In this document: piece after piece, positions 21,714 to 31,154 of the stretch | Position numbering within the stretch: position 1 is the stretch's first letter | How the letters are laid out: each line of letters begins with the position of its first letter | NCBI RefSeq assembly: GCF_003574135.1 | Contig: NZ_AP018341.1 | Location: forward strand, 2,641,740-2,705,739 | Origin: a cyanobacterium endosymbiont of Rhopalodia gibberula | Lineage (GTDB): Bacteria; Cyanobacteriota; Cyanobacteriia; Cyanobacteriales; Microcystaceae | DNA length: 64,000 nucleotides | Direction: 5' to 3' | The notes under the pieces: model-generated | What the model saw: the letters and a program-made list of their open reading frames with translations, nothing else | Told to the model about the DNA's origin: nothing | Databases searched by the model: none | Made by a program: the position numbers and the translations under genes

Positions 21714-22119
21714 TAGTTTTTATTTTTTCAATTCTATCAGCTTAGTTTTTATACGATCTGACATCTAGTGTTTAGCAATAAAAAAGAGTATAGGACAAAA
21801 TATACCGTACACTTTTTTTTAAAAAAAATTGATTACTTGTGTTTAAATCCCTCATTCCTATAGCCAACTCATAGCTAATTCGTTAAGTTGCTACTTTCAC
21901 AATCAATTGCTATAACTATGATTATGATATTAGTTCAGACCAACTCAACAGAACTAGAGAATAAATGGGCAATCTGACCATAAAGATATTAAACTTAATA
22001 ATAACTATTGATATAATCTATATCAAAACATGCACAGAAAAAAACACATAGATGAAATTTATCTATAGTTCCTCATCTTCAGGTTTAGTTTAAATTAATT
22101 TAACAGTCCTTCTTTTGTT

Positions 22120-22345
22120 GATGGCTTACTGAGTTAACTGTTTGCCACTATATAATCGATTTCTGGACAGAATAACGAAGATTAGGACGAGCAAGTGGAA
22201 CTAATTGAGCTGCCACGAGCACACCGCTAAAAGTTTTCTTAGATTTTCCAGAGATGAGCGATTTCTAAAATTCCTAAACTCCATAGAGTAATATTTTTCT
22301 GAGCTTCTTTATAAACGGAAGTATTAGACTTAATTTTACAAGTAA
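22120..22345 (-). pseudogene. decayed unknown gene fragment
   Basis: The minus strand reads EVTCKIKSNTSVYKEAQKN, ITLWSLGILEIAHLW, then after a frameshift FSGVLVAAQLVPLARPNLR. The continuity across one frameshift suggests a recently lost gene. I cannot name the family. It may belong with the open frame at 22644-22994 upstream on the same strand. Confidence 0.35.
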
Positions 22346-22643
22346 CTTCAATGGACTTATTGAAGTATAATACTCGATATAACGCTAAATAAAATTTAGG
22401 TATTATTTGGAATATGAAGATTTTTCGAAGTGGCTTTGAAGGTAAATTTTATCCTTCAATCACTCTTTTTAGAAAAAATTACATAAAGATTAAATTGTCT
22501 AAAATTTAAAAATCATAGTAGAAAAAACATTAATTACGTCAACAAAAACCATTGTTTATCTCTTCAATTTAGTTTTTTCTGGATGGATTAGGATGTGGGA
22601 GAAGAAACATAGGAAGAGGAGGATGTAGATAGGATGGGTAAGG

Positions 22644-22994
22644 TCAAGCCGGACGAACTTTTCTTTTGACAGCTCTTTTAACCGACTCCAAGGCCACGTT
22701 GAATAGTGTAGGGTTGATCGATGATTGAAGCAATAGAGATAAACAGTTGGCTGCTAAACTGGAACTAATAACAATGGAAGTCTCTCTAGAGAGTCTGAAG
22801 AGGGTGGGGGAACTTCTCATAGAGGGAAACCGTTCTTGAAGATAAATGTTTAAATTAGTTAAAGCAAGGCATCTGTCATAGTAATACAAAGTTTTTAATA
22901 AAGCATAGGTATTCAGACCCAAACTTTGGGAGCCATCACTAAGGCAACTCTTTTCTGTTTTACTAAGGCGACCACCAGTTTTTAAAGTCCTCAA
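22644..22994 (-). pseudogene. 116-codon open frame, likely 3' part of a decayed cyanobacterial gene
   Basis: The frame reads MRTLKTGGRLSKTEKSC, then LGLNTYALLKTLYYYDRCLA, RFPSMRSSP and NPTLFNVALESVKRAVKR, and ends in a basic tail. The even amino acid pattern and a helical, Leu-rich end suggest it is, or was until recently, coding. No catalytic motif is seen. A distant resemblance to the DUF3685/Ycf55 group is possible but weak. The first methionine may be internal, as a decayed segment lies just upstream on the same strand. It could still be expressed. Confidence 0.4.
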
Positions 22995-23194
22995 TTTTCG
23001 TCAGCTTAAATAAAATTAAGAATTATCAGTAGTCGTTAAGTTTTAAGTTGTAATTCATTGTTCAAATAATGATCGCACCATCAAGGCTGTTTCAGTACAG
23101 CCGTTGATGGAGATTAGATAATTCTTTTCATGATAACTAACTTCATAACTCTGAAAAAACAATTAAGCTGGAGTTGAGACGGCTGATTTTCTAA

Positions 23195-23410
23195 CTATTG
23201 ACTGATATTGTCTGTGTTTTTATCAATGAAACGCTGTCCTAATTTGGGGGAGGTGTCCGTTAATAAGACTAATTGATCATTGGGAATCTCCGCATTATGA
23301 TTAACTCGATAGAGAGTTTTAGCACTGGCTTTACAATCTTGTAACGATAGCTAATGCCAACAATAATCAGTGTCAATGGCCATTGCTCGAAAATTTTTCA
23401 AGACCCCTAC
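23195..23410 (-). pseudogene. decayed unknown gene fragment
   Basis: The minus strand gives AMAIDTDYCWH, a stop, then LSLQDCKASAKTLYRVNHN and IPNDQLVLLTDTSPKLGQ up to a stop after NISQ. About 45 sense codons in a row with a protein-like composition argue for a lost gene. I do not recognise the family. Confidence 0.35.
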
Positions 23411-23520
23411 AACTTCACTCAATATCAAAACTTACATTATTTAATTTCCGTTTACCAGACAAATTTAGACCAGACCGATTAGAATAAGAAAGTTATCTAA
23501 TTTTTCAATAATTACGAACT

Positions 23521-23682
23521 ATGGCAGTTCCAAAAAAGAAAACTTCTAATCTCAAGCGCGATCAACGCAAAGCACATTGGAAGAAACAAGCAGCTAAAGA
23601 AGCCCAAAAAGCTTTATCTTTAGGCAAATCTGTCCTTTCAGGACGTTCTACCTTTGTTTATCCCCAAGACGACGACGAATAA
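23521..23682 (+). CDS. rpmF: 50S ribosomal protein L32
   Basis: A 53-residue basic ribosomal protein, complete from ATG to TAA. It starts [20 protein letters not shown], the diagnostic L32 N-terminus, and continues with the Lys/Ala-rich helix and the segment [17 protein letters not shown]. The bacterial zinc-finger cysteines of some L32 proteins are absent, as is usual in cyanobacteria. It stands alone between eroded regions and is followed at once by a strong terminator-like hairpin, so it is probably a one-gene unit. Confidence 0.95.
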   Translation: MAVPKKKTSNLKRDQRKAHWKKQAAKEAQKALSLGKSVLSGRSTFVYPQDDDE

Positions 23683-23691
23683 TAATGTGTT

Positions 23692-23779
23692 AAGGGCACT
23701 CGACCGTCTATCTCTTTTCTGGAGTTCGAGATCCTAAAAAAGATTCCTCTCTTCTAGTCGTGTGCCTTATTTTTTTTTA
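23692..23779 (+). terminator. rho-independent terminator of rpmF
   Basis: Arms at 23692-23704 and 23757-23768 pair with one bulge, and a run of ten T follows directly after one A. The structure begins nine bases past the rpmF stop. The long loop has some internal pairing. Confidence 0.65.
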
Positions 23780-23809
23780 GAAATAGCATAGTTCTCCTAA
23801 CTTTATTGA

Positions 23810-23842
23810 TTAAGAATCTTTTAAATCTGAAAAGATTCTTAA
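23810..23842. repeat. perfect hairpin, 13-base arms
   Basis: Exact 13-base arms with a 7-base loop, about 130 bases after rpmF. Confidence 0.75.
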
Positions 23843-23927
23843 GACGAAGATGGTGTTCCCGTTATTAGGAATGGTTACCGAACTTGTTGGTCCGAATTGT
23901 TGTGACTCGAATAAAATCTTAAAAGAA

Positions 23928-23974
23928 GAAATTTTAGAATTAAAAAATAAAGAATTTTTTAATTCCAAAATTTC
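23928..23974. repeat. near-perfect hairpin, 21-base arms
   Basis: Two 21-base arms with one mismatch around a 5-base loop. AT-rich but with an uneven base order, so the pairing is not just a product of A and T runs. Confidence 0.75.
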
Positions 23975-24286
23975 TCTACTTTGCATTTTGATTATAAAGC
24001 AAACATTGTTAAGTTCTGCATAACCGATCAGGATAATTACTCTGTAAAATTAGCCTTGACAAAAAAAATATTAAAAAAAAATTACTAGCACTGTTCTTTT
24101 ATCGAAAAAATATTATGTTTAATGCATAAAATAGTTAAAGTAACTTTTGTCTTTGTTTTAGAAACATATTTTAAATTAGGTTAAAATATATTTCCATAGT
24201 TTTAATACACAACAGTTTGATATTAATCGTAAAATTTATAATAATAAGCTGAATATCAGCCAATATATATTGGACATCATTTCATT

Positions 24287-24325
24287 TTATTTTTGATTTA
24301 TTCCTATTGAATAAATCAAAAATAA
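24287..24325. repeat. perfect hairpin, 17-base arms
   Basis: Exact 17-base arms with a 5-base loop in AT-rich spacer. Confidence 0.75.
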
Positions 24326-24827
24326 CTAATTTTTTAACTTTTTTATAGACTAAGACACTAGTCAGTAAACATAATTTTATTTTAAATAAATTTAAGCTAA
24401 GACCGTCCTTAATGTCTGCTTAAGTTGATTGTTAAAAAAAACAAAATATTTTAATTGTTTTCTGAAATTTTTCGTTGGTTTATTAGATAATAAATAGTCA
24501 ATTAAGTTAAAGCTAAACCAATACATTGAAATAATGTTAAAACCTTATCTACAAAGAGGTTACCAACACTTAACATAAATACAGTTGTAAAAAAGTTAAA
24601 AAACTAAAATTAGTTAAATTGTTTTTAACTTCTATCTAAAAATAATTCTATTTATTCCATTTATTAAGATAGCTAAAGAATGAATATATTTTAATGTAAG
24701 AAAAAATAGAGTACGATTGACAAAAAAATCTTTTATAGAAGACTTTTAAAAAATACTTATAGTGCTTAGGTAAGATGCATTAAGTAAAAAATAAAATAAG
24801 ATAAATTTTCTAAACTTAAATAATGAG

Positions 24828-24898
24828 TGATAACTCTTCGATAAATTTCTATAATAGACGAAAACTGTTTATTATAGAAGTTTATCGAAGAGTTGTCA
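24828..24898. repeat. long hairpin, 29-base arms
   Basis: Arms of about 29 bases pair with only two G-T type mismatches around a 13-base loop. It lies just ahead of an ISL3 transposase remnant, so it could derive from an IS end, although the sequence is not shared with the other ISL3 remnants. Confidence 0.75.
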
Positions 24899-24914
24899 GG
24901 TAACAAGTATATGG

Positions 24915-25075
24915 GTTGACAGATTATAGCTTATTTCAACAATCGAACCTCAAACAAAATTGGAGAAGAGATCAATCAGAAAATTAAATTGATTAAAAAA
25001 TAAGCTTATGGCTGAACTAGCTTTGATTATTTTAGAAGGAGAGTCTTGTGAAACCGCTATTTTTCCTACTAACCT
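24915..25075 (+). pseudogene. ISL3-family transposase C-terminal remnant, copy 1
   Basis: The frame reads IIAYFNNRTSNKIGEEINQ, KIKLIKK, stop, AYG, stop, TSFDYFRRRVL. This is the conserved C-terminus of ISL3-family transposases (intact form close to GINNKIKLIKRQAYGF). Stops replace the Arg-Gln and Phe codons. No N-terminal part was recognised upstream. Confidence 0.65.
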
Positions 25076-25233
25076 ATCCTACTTAATTTAGGAAAGCTAG
25101 TAAATTTTTCTTATCTCCTAGTAAGACAGACAAATTTTTAGGTATATTTCTACATAAGCAAATCTCTTTAAGAAGCTTAACCCAATGATTGGTTTAATTC
25201 TTACTAAATGTGAAAGTCATTGAGCCTAAAAAT

Positions 25234-26523
25234 TTAACTTTTGGCTTTTAACTTATTACGTTGAGGATCACCTAAATATGGTTTAGTTTGCTGAGTTGAT
25301 GAAAAATTAGTCAGTTGCCAATGATCAGCTAAACGCTGTAACAATCGATCCTGTTCAGCTCGAAAGCGATCAATATTGTGGCCATGATTAATGATAGAAA
25401 ACCAAACTTGACCCCGCTCTTTCGTAGATATCACCCCTGCCAAGGCACTTACTTGAGCTAAGGTTCCCGTTTTAACCGCCACCCCATCTGGAAGATTACG
25501 CCATTTTACCGTTCCGGTGGTGTCTCGTCCAGCCATTGGAAAAATGTCTGTGACATTGATGGGATGTCCTTTCAACTTCTCCTGAATACCAATTAACATA
25601 GCCACAGATGCTTGAGGAGAAATACGGTTTTCGAGTCCCAATCCGGATCCATTAATCAATTGAATTTCCTCGAGGGGAACATTAGCCGCTCTGGCGGCTT
25701 TCTGAGCTACTATCTTTGCCCCTCCCATTGATTGTGCTAGGCTCTCAGCCATGGCATTATTACTGTAAAGATTCATTTGTTTGAGGAGTTCAGCCAAAGT
25801 TAAAGACTGGTGAAGAATTAGTAATTGAGAACCTTCTGGGAGATAAGATTGAACTTGAACCTTACCCATAATCGCTACTTGAGGACGAGGAGTATTTGGA
25901 AGGAAGTTTTGATATTTTTGTTCAATAATTCTAGGCCAACGAGATTTATCTAAGCCTACTTTAAGCAGTTCCCCTGCGGTTTGTGGATTAGATTTAAAAT
26001 TCATCGAAAAATTGTCAACAATGATTAAATTACCTGTTACTTGACGAATTCCCAATTTGTTTAAGTGATTACCCAGTGTGATTGCTTCTTCCCAAACAAA
26101 TAAGGGATCACCGTTTCCTTGAATTACCAAATCTCCTATCAAGACTCCATCCTTGAAAGAACCTACCCTATAAATTAGGGTTTCAAAATGATGGTCTGTT
26201 TTCCAAGTTTCCAAGGCAGCAATAGAGGTGGCAATTTTAGTCAGAGACGCAGCAGATAAAGGAATATTAGACTGATTTTGTCCTAGATAAGCCCAATCTG
26301 ATTGAATCCAAACCCCTTGTCTGTCTAGAGAGAAACCTAGGGCTGTGATGTTTTGGAGATAGTCAGCCACAATTTTTTCCACTATAGGATCAGGAGTGGT
26401 AGGAACATCAAAAATTTTTGCCTGTTGCCAGGCAGCCACCATGATTGGCTGCAACGGTTCTGGGTTAAGCCTTAAAACATTTATCAATAAATTAGCAATG
26501 GCTAAACCGAATAGTTCTTGCAT
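25234..26523 (-). CDS. dacB: D-alanyl-D-alanine carboxypeptidase (PBP4/DacB family)
   Basis: Periplasmic penicillin-binding enzyme that trims or cleaves peptidoglycan stem peptides. The three serine-peptidase motifs are in order: SLTK at residues 93-96, SNN at 254-256 and KTG at 351-353. The insert between motifs one and two is typical of class C low-molecular-weight PBPs, though at 429 residues the protein is somewhat short. The N-terminus has a hydrophobic start (LFGLAIANLLINVL) that may act as a signal. The gene is divergent from plsX with about 165 bases between. It indicates that a peptidoglycan wall is still remodelled. Confidence 0.9.
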   Translation of the reverse strand: MQELFGLAIANLLINVLRLNPEPLQPIMVAAWQQAKIFDVPTTPDPIVEKIVADYLQNITALGFSLDRQGVWIQSDWAYLGQNQSNIPLSAASLTKIATSIAALETWKTDHHFETLIYRVGSFKDGVLIGDLVIQGNGDPLFVWEEAITLGNHLNKLGIRQVTGNLIIVDNFSMNFKSNPQTAGELLKVGLDKSRWPRIIEQKYQNFLPNTPRPQVAIMGKVQVQSYLPEGSQLLILHQSLTLAELLKQMNLYSNNAMAESLAQSMGGAKIVAQKAARAANVPLEEIQLINGSGLGLENRISPQASVAMLIGIQEKLKGHPINVTDIFPMAGRDTTGTVKWRNLPDGVAVKTGTLAQVSALAGVISTKERGQVWFSIINHGHNIDRFRAEQDRLLQRLADHWQLTNFSSTQQTKPYLGDPQRNKLKAKS

Positions 26524-26688
26524 TCTGAAATCACCTCACGTCATGCGATAATCTGGGTAATGTTAATTTTCTTGATCTTTCTTTTTTTATCATTATTTGT
26601 TTAGCCTGTTGTGAAATTGCGAATTCTTTCTGTTCGGATTTTTCAGGGCTTCTGTTAAAATTTTGAAGGTTTCTATCACTTTGATTCA

Positions 26689-27741
26689 ATGGCAGCAACC
26701 CCAGCAAGAATTGCAGTAGACGCTATGGGAGGGGATCACGCCCCCGGTGAAATCGTCGCTGGAGCGATCCGAGCTTCCGAAGAGCTAGATGTAACCGTTT
26801 TGTTGGTTGGCGATCACCAACAAATCCAAAACTCCCTAAAACACCATGCTCATGCCCCTAACATCGAAATTGTCGAGTCCGATGGGGTGATCGCTATGGA
26901 CGAAGGACTTAAGGGACTTAGACGTAAACCCAAAGCATCCATCAACGTAGTAATGGATTTAGTTAAACAAAACCGTGCTGATGCGGTGGTTTCAGCGGGA
27001 CATTCAGGGGCTGCCATGGCGGCAGCTTCTCTCCGTTTAGGCCGCATCAAAGGTATTGATCGTCCCGCAATTGGGGCTGTCTTCCCCACCCTACTAGCTG
27101 GTAAATCCGTGATTATTTTAGATGTAGGGGCTAATGTCGATTGTCGTCCCAAATATTTGGAACAATTTGCCCTGATGGGGACTATTTACAGCCAATATGT
27201 AATGGGAGTTGACCAACCCAAGGTGGGTTTACTCAATATCGGAGAGGAATCTAGCAAGGGCAATGATTTAGCTTTAAGAACTTATGAATTATTAGAAAAA
27301 AACAAAGAAATTCCCTTTATCGGGAATGCAGAGGGAAGAGATGTCCTCTCGGGCCAGTTTGACGTAATCGTCTGTGATGGTTTTGTTGGGAACGTTCTGC
27401 TCAAATTTGCAGAAGCTGTTGGAGAAATCCTCCTACAAATTATGCGTGAGGAATTGCCTCAAGGATGGCGTGGAAAAATTGGCGGTCAAATCCTTAAGCC
27501 GAACCTGAAGAAGCTGAAACAGCGTGTCGATCATGCTGAACATGGAGGTGCATTATTGTTTGGGGTCGCCGGAATTTGTATTATTAGTCATGGTAGCTCC
27601 CAAGCCCCATCAATTTTTAATGCGATCCGCTTGGCAAAAGAAGCAATTGCTCACCGAGTTATTGAGCGTATTCAAGCTGATAAGTCTATTATCTTCGATA
27701 AGATCGAAGATAATTCATCCATAGTAAACAGTGAACCGTGA
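26689..27741 (+). CDS. plsX: phosphate acyltransferase PlsX
   Basis: Makes acyl-phosphate from acyl-ACP, the first step of phospholipid synthesis in the PlsX/PlsY route. The 350-residue protein shows the family start AVDAMGGDHAPGEIVAGA and the segment GHSGAAMAAASLRLGRI. Length is normal with a short C-terminal extension. It begins a plsX-fabH-fabD operon: its stop overlaps the open frame of fabH, and all three run in the same direction. The arrangement is common in bacteria and ties membrane lipid supply to fatty-acid initiation. Confidence 0.96.
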   Translation: MAATPARIAVDAMGGDHAPGEIVAGAIRASEELDVTVLLVGDHQQIQNSLKHHAHAPNIEIVESDGVIAMDEGLKGLRRKPKASINVVMDLVKQNRADAVVSAGHSGAAMAAASLRLGRIKGIDRPAIGAVFPTLLAGKSVIILDVGANVDCRPKYLEQFALMGTIYSQYVMGVDQPKVGLLNIGEESSKGNDLALRTYELLEKNKEIPFIGNAEGRDVLSGQFDVIVCDGFVGNVLLKFAEAVGEILLQIMREELPQGWRGKIGGQILKPNLKKLKQRVDHAEHGGALLFGVAGICIISHGSSQAPSIFNAIRLAKEAIAHRVIERIQADKSIIFDKIEDNSSIVNSEP

Positions 27742-27808
27742 TACTGATACTAAAGTACTTTTAGGGGAGTATTCTCCCCGATCATCACAAATATCTCAGG
27801 GAGACCCA

Positions 27809-27815
27809 AGGAGAA
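27809..27815 (+). promoter_or_regulatory. Shine-Dalgarno site that fixes the fabH start
   Basis: AGGAGA lies a few bases before two TTG codons (27818 and 27821). There is no ATG in frame nearby. The spacing favours 27821. This places the start about 30 codons inside the longest open frame. Confidence 0.55.
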
Positions 27816-27820
27816 AATTG

Positions 27821-28822
27821 TTGAACGCATCAGGAGCTAAAATTGCAATTACGGGCTGTGGTTCATTCATACCAACCCAGGTGATCAATAATGATGATCT
27901 TAGTCGTCTTGTTGATACCTCCGATGAGTGGATTCGGACACGTACCGGAATCGGCCGTCGGCATTTAGCTTCGCCCGATACATCCCTTAGCGATATCTCG
28001 GCTCAAGCAGCTCAAGGAGCAATTACTATGGCTGGTCTGACTCCTAAAGATATTGACTTAATTATTTTAGCGACTTCTACCCCTGATGACTTATTCGGAA
28101 GTGCGACTAAGATACAACAATTATTAGGAGCTTCTAATGCGGTAGCTTTTGATTTGACGGCTGCGTGTTCGGGCTTTGTTTTCGCCTTAATTACGGCCGC
28201 TCAATTTATTCGGACTGGGGTTTATCAACGGGTAGTAGTGATTGGGGCTGATGTCCTTTCCCGTTGGATAGATTGGTCAGATCGTAACACCTGTGTTCTC
28301 TTTGGCGACGGAGCAGGCGCAGTAGTTTGTCAAGCAAATCTTCATGAAGATCGCTTATTAGGGTTTGATATGTATAGTAATGGACAGCAACATCATTCCC
28401 TTAATCTTTCTTACGAAGGACAAGAGAAAACCCTTAAAGATGAGATTACTATCAGTCAAGGGACTTACCATCCTGTCACCATGAACGGACGAGAGGTTTA
28501 CCGTTTTGCTGTAGCTAAAGTGCCAGAAGTTATCGAAAGGGCCCTATTTCGTGCTAACATGTCCAGTGACGATATTGACTGGCTGATTCTACACCAAGCC
28601 AATCAGCGTATCATCTGTGCGGTGGCTCAACGGCTCAAGATTCCCTCAGAGAAAGTCATTGCTAACCTAGAAGAGTGCGGTAACACGTCAGCCGCGTCTA
28701 TCCCTATTGCCCTTGATGAAGCTGTCAGAGACGGGAAAATTAAAACGGGAGATGTAATCGCTAGTTCCGGGTTTGGAGCAGGTTTGAGCTGGGGTGCAGT
28801 AATTTTTCGCTGGGGCATTTAA
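27821..28822 (+). CDS. fabH: beta-ketoacyl-ACP synthase III
   Basis: Condenses acetyl-CoA with malonyl-ACP to begin fatty-acid synthesis. The catalytic triad is visible: Cys in LTAACSGFVFAL, His in LHQANQRI and Asn in CGNTSAASIP. From the TTG at 27821 the protein has 333 residues, close to the usual 320-335. A longer frame from GTG 27731 overlaps plsX and adds 30 residues unlike any FabH. The good ribosome-binding site before the TTG supports the shorter form. It is the middle gene of the plsX-fabH-fabD unit. Confidence 0.93.
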   Translation: MNASGAKIAITGCGSFIPTQVINNDDLSRLVDTSDEWIRTRTGIGRRHLASPDTSLSDISAQAAQGAITMAGLTPKDIDLIILATSTPDDLFGSATKIQQLLGASNAVAFDLTAACSGFVFALITAAQFIRTGVYQRVVVIGADVLSRWIDWSDRNTCVLFGDGAGAVVCQANLHEDRLLGFDMYSNGQQHHSLNLSYEGQEKTLKDEITISQGTYHPVTMNGREVYRFAVAKVPEVIERALFRANMSSDDIDWLILHQANQRIICAVAQRLKIPSEKVIANLEECGNTSAASIPIALDEAVRDGKIKTGDVIASSGFGAGLSWGAVIFRWGI

Positions 28823-28863
28823 TCACCTTTAATTAGTTTTTAAAAATTTATTGATAATAACAA

Positions 28864-29739
28864 ATGAAAATAGCGTGGGTATTTCCAGGACAAGGATCAC
28901 AAACCGTTGGGATGGGGGTAGATTTACAAGAGACTCTCATCGGCAAAACTAAATTTGAACAAGCACAGCAGATTCTGGGTTGGTCTGTGGTGGAAAAATG
29001 TCAGGGAGATGAGGAAGAATTATCTCGTACTCTCTATACTCAGCCTTGTTTGTATGTAATTGAGAGTATTTTAAGCGATTTACTTCGAGAAAAAGGTCAA
29101 ATACCAGATTTGGTGGCAGGACATAGTTTAGGGGAGTATTCGGCTTTGTATGCAGCGAGAGTGTTCGATTTTGCTACCGGATTACAATTGGTTCAACGTC
29201 GCGCCCAGTTAATGGATACAGTTGCTGGGGGAAAAATGGCCGCCTTAATGAAGTTTGATCGAATTCAATTAGAACAGGTGATTGCAGCTAACCCTGATGT
29301 CGTATTAGCTAACGATAATAGTGAGCAACAGGTAGTTATTTCAGGAACCCCTGAAGCAGTCAAGGGGGTTCTCTCTCAGATTAAGGCTAAACGAGTCGTT
29401 CCCCTTAAAGTGTCTGGAGCATTCCATTCTCCGTTAATGAAAACAGTAGCTCAACAATTTGAGACATTATTGACTGCTTATGAATTTACTGATGCTCAAA
29501 TTCCGGTACTTTCTAATGTTGAGCCTACTCCTACTCAGTCAGGAACAGTCTTGAAAGCTCATTTAACTAAACAGATGACTAGTTCTGTTCGTTGGCGGGA
29601 GATAATGTTGCAATTGCGTCAAGAAGAGATTAGTCAAGGGATTGAGGTTGGTCCGGGAAAGGTGTTGACGGGACTAATTAAGCGCACTTGTCCTGATCTG
29701 GAGTTAGCTAATGTCAGTGGAATCAAAGACTTGGTCTGA
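28864..29739 (+). CDS. fabD: malonyl-CoA:ACP transacylase
   Basis: Transfers malonyl groups from CoA to acyl carrier protein. The serine nucleophile lies in GHSLGEYSAL near residue 88, with the oxyanion Gln in FPGQGSQ at the start and the catalytic His in SGAFHSPLM near residue 199. At 291 residues it is the normal length. It starts 41 bases after fabH and completes the three-gene operon. No fabG or acpP follows; the next 1.4 kb is eroded. Confidence 0.96.
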   Translation: MKIAWVFPGQGSQTVGMGVDLQETLIGKTKFEQAQQILGWSVVEKCQGDEEELSRTLYTQPCLYVIESILSDLLREKGQIPDLVAGHSLGEYSALYAARVFDFATGLQLVQRRAQLMDTVAGGKMAALMKFDRIQLEQVIAANPDVVLANDNSEQQVVISGTPEAVKGVLSQIKAKRVVPLKVSGAFHSPLMKTVAQQFETLLTAYEFTDAQIPVLSNVEPTPTQSGTVLKAHLTKQMTSSVRWREIMLQLRQEEISQGIEVGPGKVLTGLIKRTCPDLELANVSGIKDLV

Positions 29740-31154
29740 CGAAATTAATTAATAGAGAAGTAGTTAAGCTCAACTAAACTACGGCTAAACTCTTTTATTT
29801 AGAGCAATCTACTATCTAATAACTCTTTGAAAAATATTGATGAGCAGTTTCTGTTTATTATAAAAAGAATATTGTAAGCCTCATAACTCATTATTTAATT
29901 TTCAAAAAAATCTCTTATTTTCTTTTTTATTTGATGTATCTTTCCTAAGACAAATAATATTTTTTTAACCTCCTCTATCTTTTATTTCTTTTTATTGGTC
30001 AGGATTAATTTTTTCTTGAGTAAAGAATATTTACTATGATTTATTTTAGTCATGTTTTGTTTTTTTATTGCTATCTTTTTAGACTTTTTTAGCAGTCTAA
30101 ATCTTCATTAATATGTTTCACAACACGAAATCCATCCACCACTATTTAAGTTGTAAAAAACATTTCTTTAATAAAACTTTTATAGAGTATCTATAAATAC
30201 TGATTTCTTCTATTGAGCTTACTTAAAATATAGGTGATGGTGATATCTTCTAAATTTAAGATCTCGTTTATTAAACTGAGTTGATATTTAATGTCATAGA
30301 TATTAATTAAATTAAAACGTCAAATTTAGCATAATTAAATGTAAACACAAAACCTGGGCAAATAGTCTTTATATAAAAATTATAGCTTTCAAAAAGTACA
30401 TTATTCATGATAAAACCTTATCTTTATATTTTAAATTTTTAAATGACAGATTCAGTATAACAAAAAAAGTTTTAAACACTTAAATATCTTGAATGTTCAA
30501 TCCAAGAGATATTTTAATATTGGTCGTAAACTATTTCAATCAAATAACGTTGAAAACGCATAATTTTATCAATCGGTTTTAACGACTTTTACTTCATTTT
30601 ATGTTAATAATGAGTAATTAATTAAATTCCTTGTTTATAGGGACTTTCAAAGAGTTATTGAGTAATGTGTTCTCAGTTTTCAAATGACTTTCCACTTTAA
30701 TCTTTTGCTAACTTAAAAATAAGTTTACCGTCATTTGTTTTGCCTTTAATTGACTTAGAATCTGACAACTAACTTCCGCCGTTTATATAATCAAATACGG
30801 TTTAAATTCATGATACTACCCCACGAAATTTTTCTCTCTAAGCATGTCAATTTTTGAACAGCATTGCCATGTTGTTCAAATTCTTGATAGAAGTCATCTA
30901 AATCACAAAATATTTTTATAAGGTCGAGACAAAATCTGTACTCATAAAACCAGACCTCAACAAAGGCTCCTTTCAGAAGATAGCTACTGCTTTTTTCTTC
31001 CTCTATAAAGTTCTATTAAACTGAACTCAGAAATAACAAAAACTCTTATGATTTACTAGCTTTTACATACTTTCCATTTTATCTAATTTTAACCAGAAAT
31101 CGACTAAACTTTCAGAAATTATCTTTGAAAGAAAACTGGTGAGACAGCAAATTT
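29740..31154. other. 1.4-kb eroded spacer
   Basis: The only recognisable content is a decayed IS982-type transposase on the minus strand at 30430-30965. The first 700 bases hold nothing I can name. Confidence 0.55.
30430..30965 (-). pseudogene. IS982-family transposase remnant
   Basis: On the minus strand the N-terminal segment reads LDLIKIFCDLDDFYQEFEQH, matching the start of IS982 transposases. After an eroded middle the C-terminus reads PIDKIMRFQRYLIEIVYDQ, a stop, then NISWIEHSRYLSV; the intact family form is close to RKRxLIETVNDQLKNISQIEHSRHRS. Several stops and a large internal loss make it inactive. The call rests on both ends being in the right order and spacing for a shortened copy. 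Confidence 0.7.

Larger units (their letters stand above)
21351..23520. other. 2.2-kb eroded spacer with decayed coding segments
   Basis: Holds a 59-codon open frame (21534-21713, plus strand) and three minus-strand segments with protein-like reading (22120-22345, 22644-22994, 23195-23410), listed separately. No motif in the rest. Confidence 0.5.
23683..25233. other. 1.5-kb spacer with hairpin cluster and IS remnant
   Basis: Very AT-rich. It contains the rpmF terminator, then four long inverted repeats (23810-23842, 23928-23974, 24287-24325, 24828-24898) and an ISL3-type transposase remnant at 24915-25075. No other coding signal. Confidence 0.6.
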
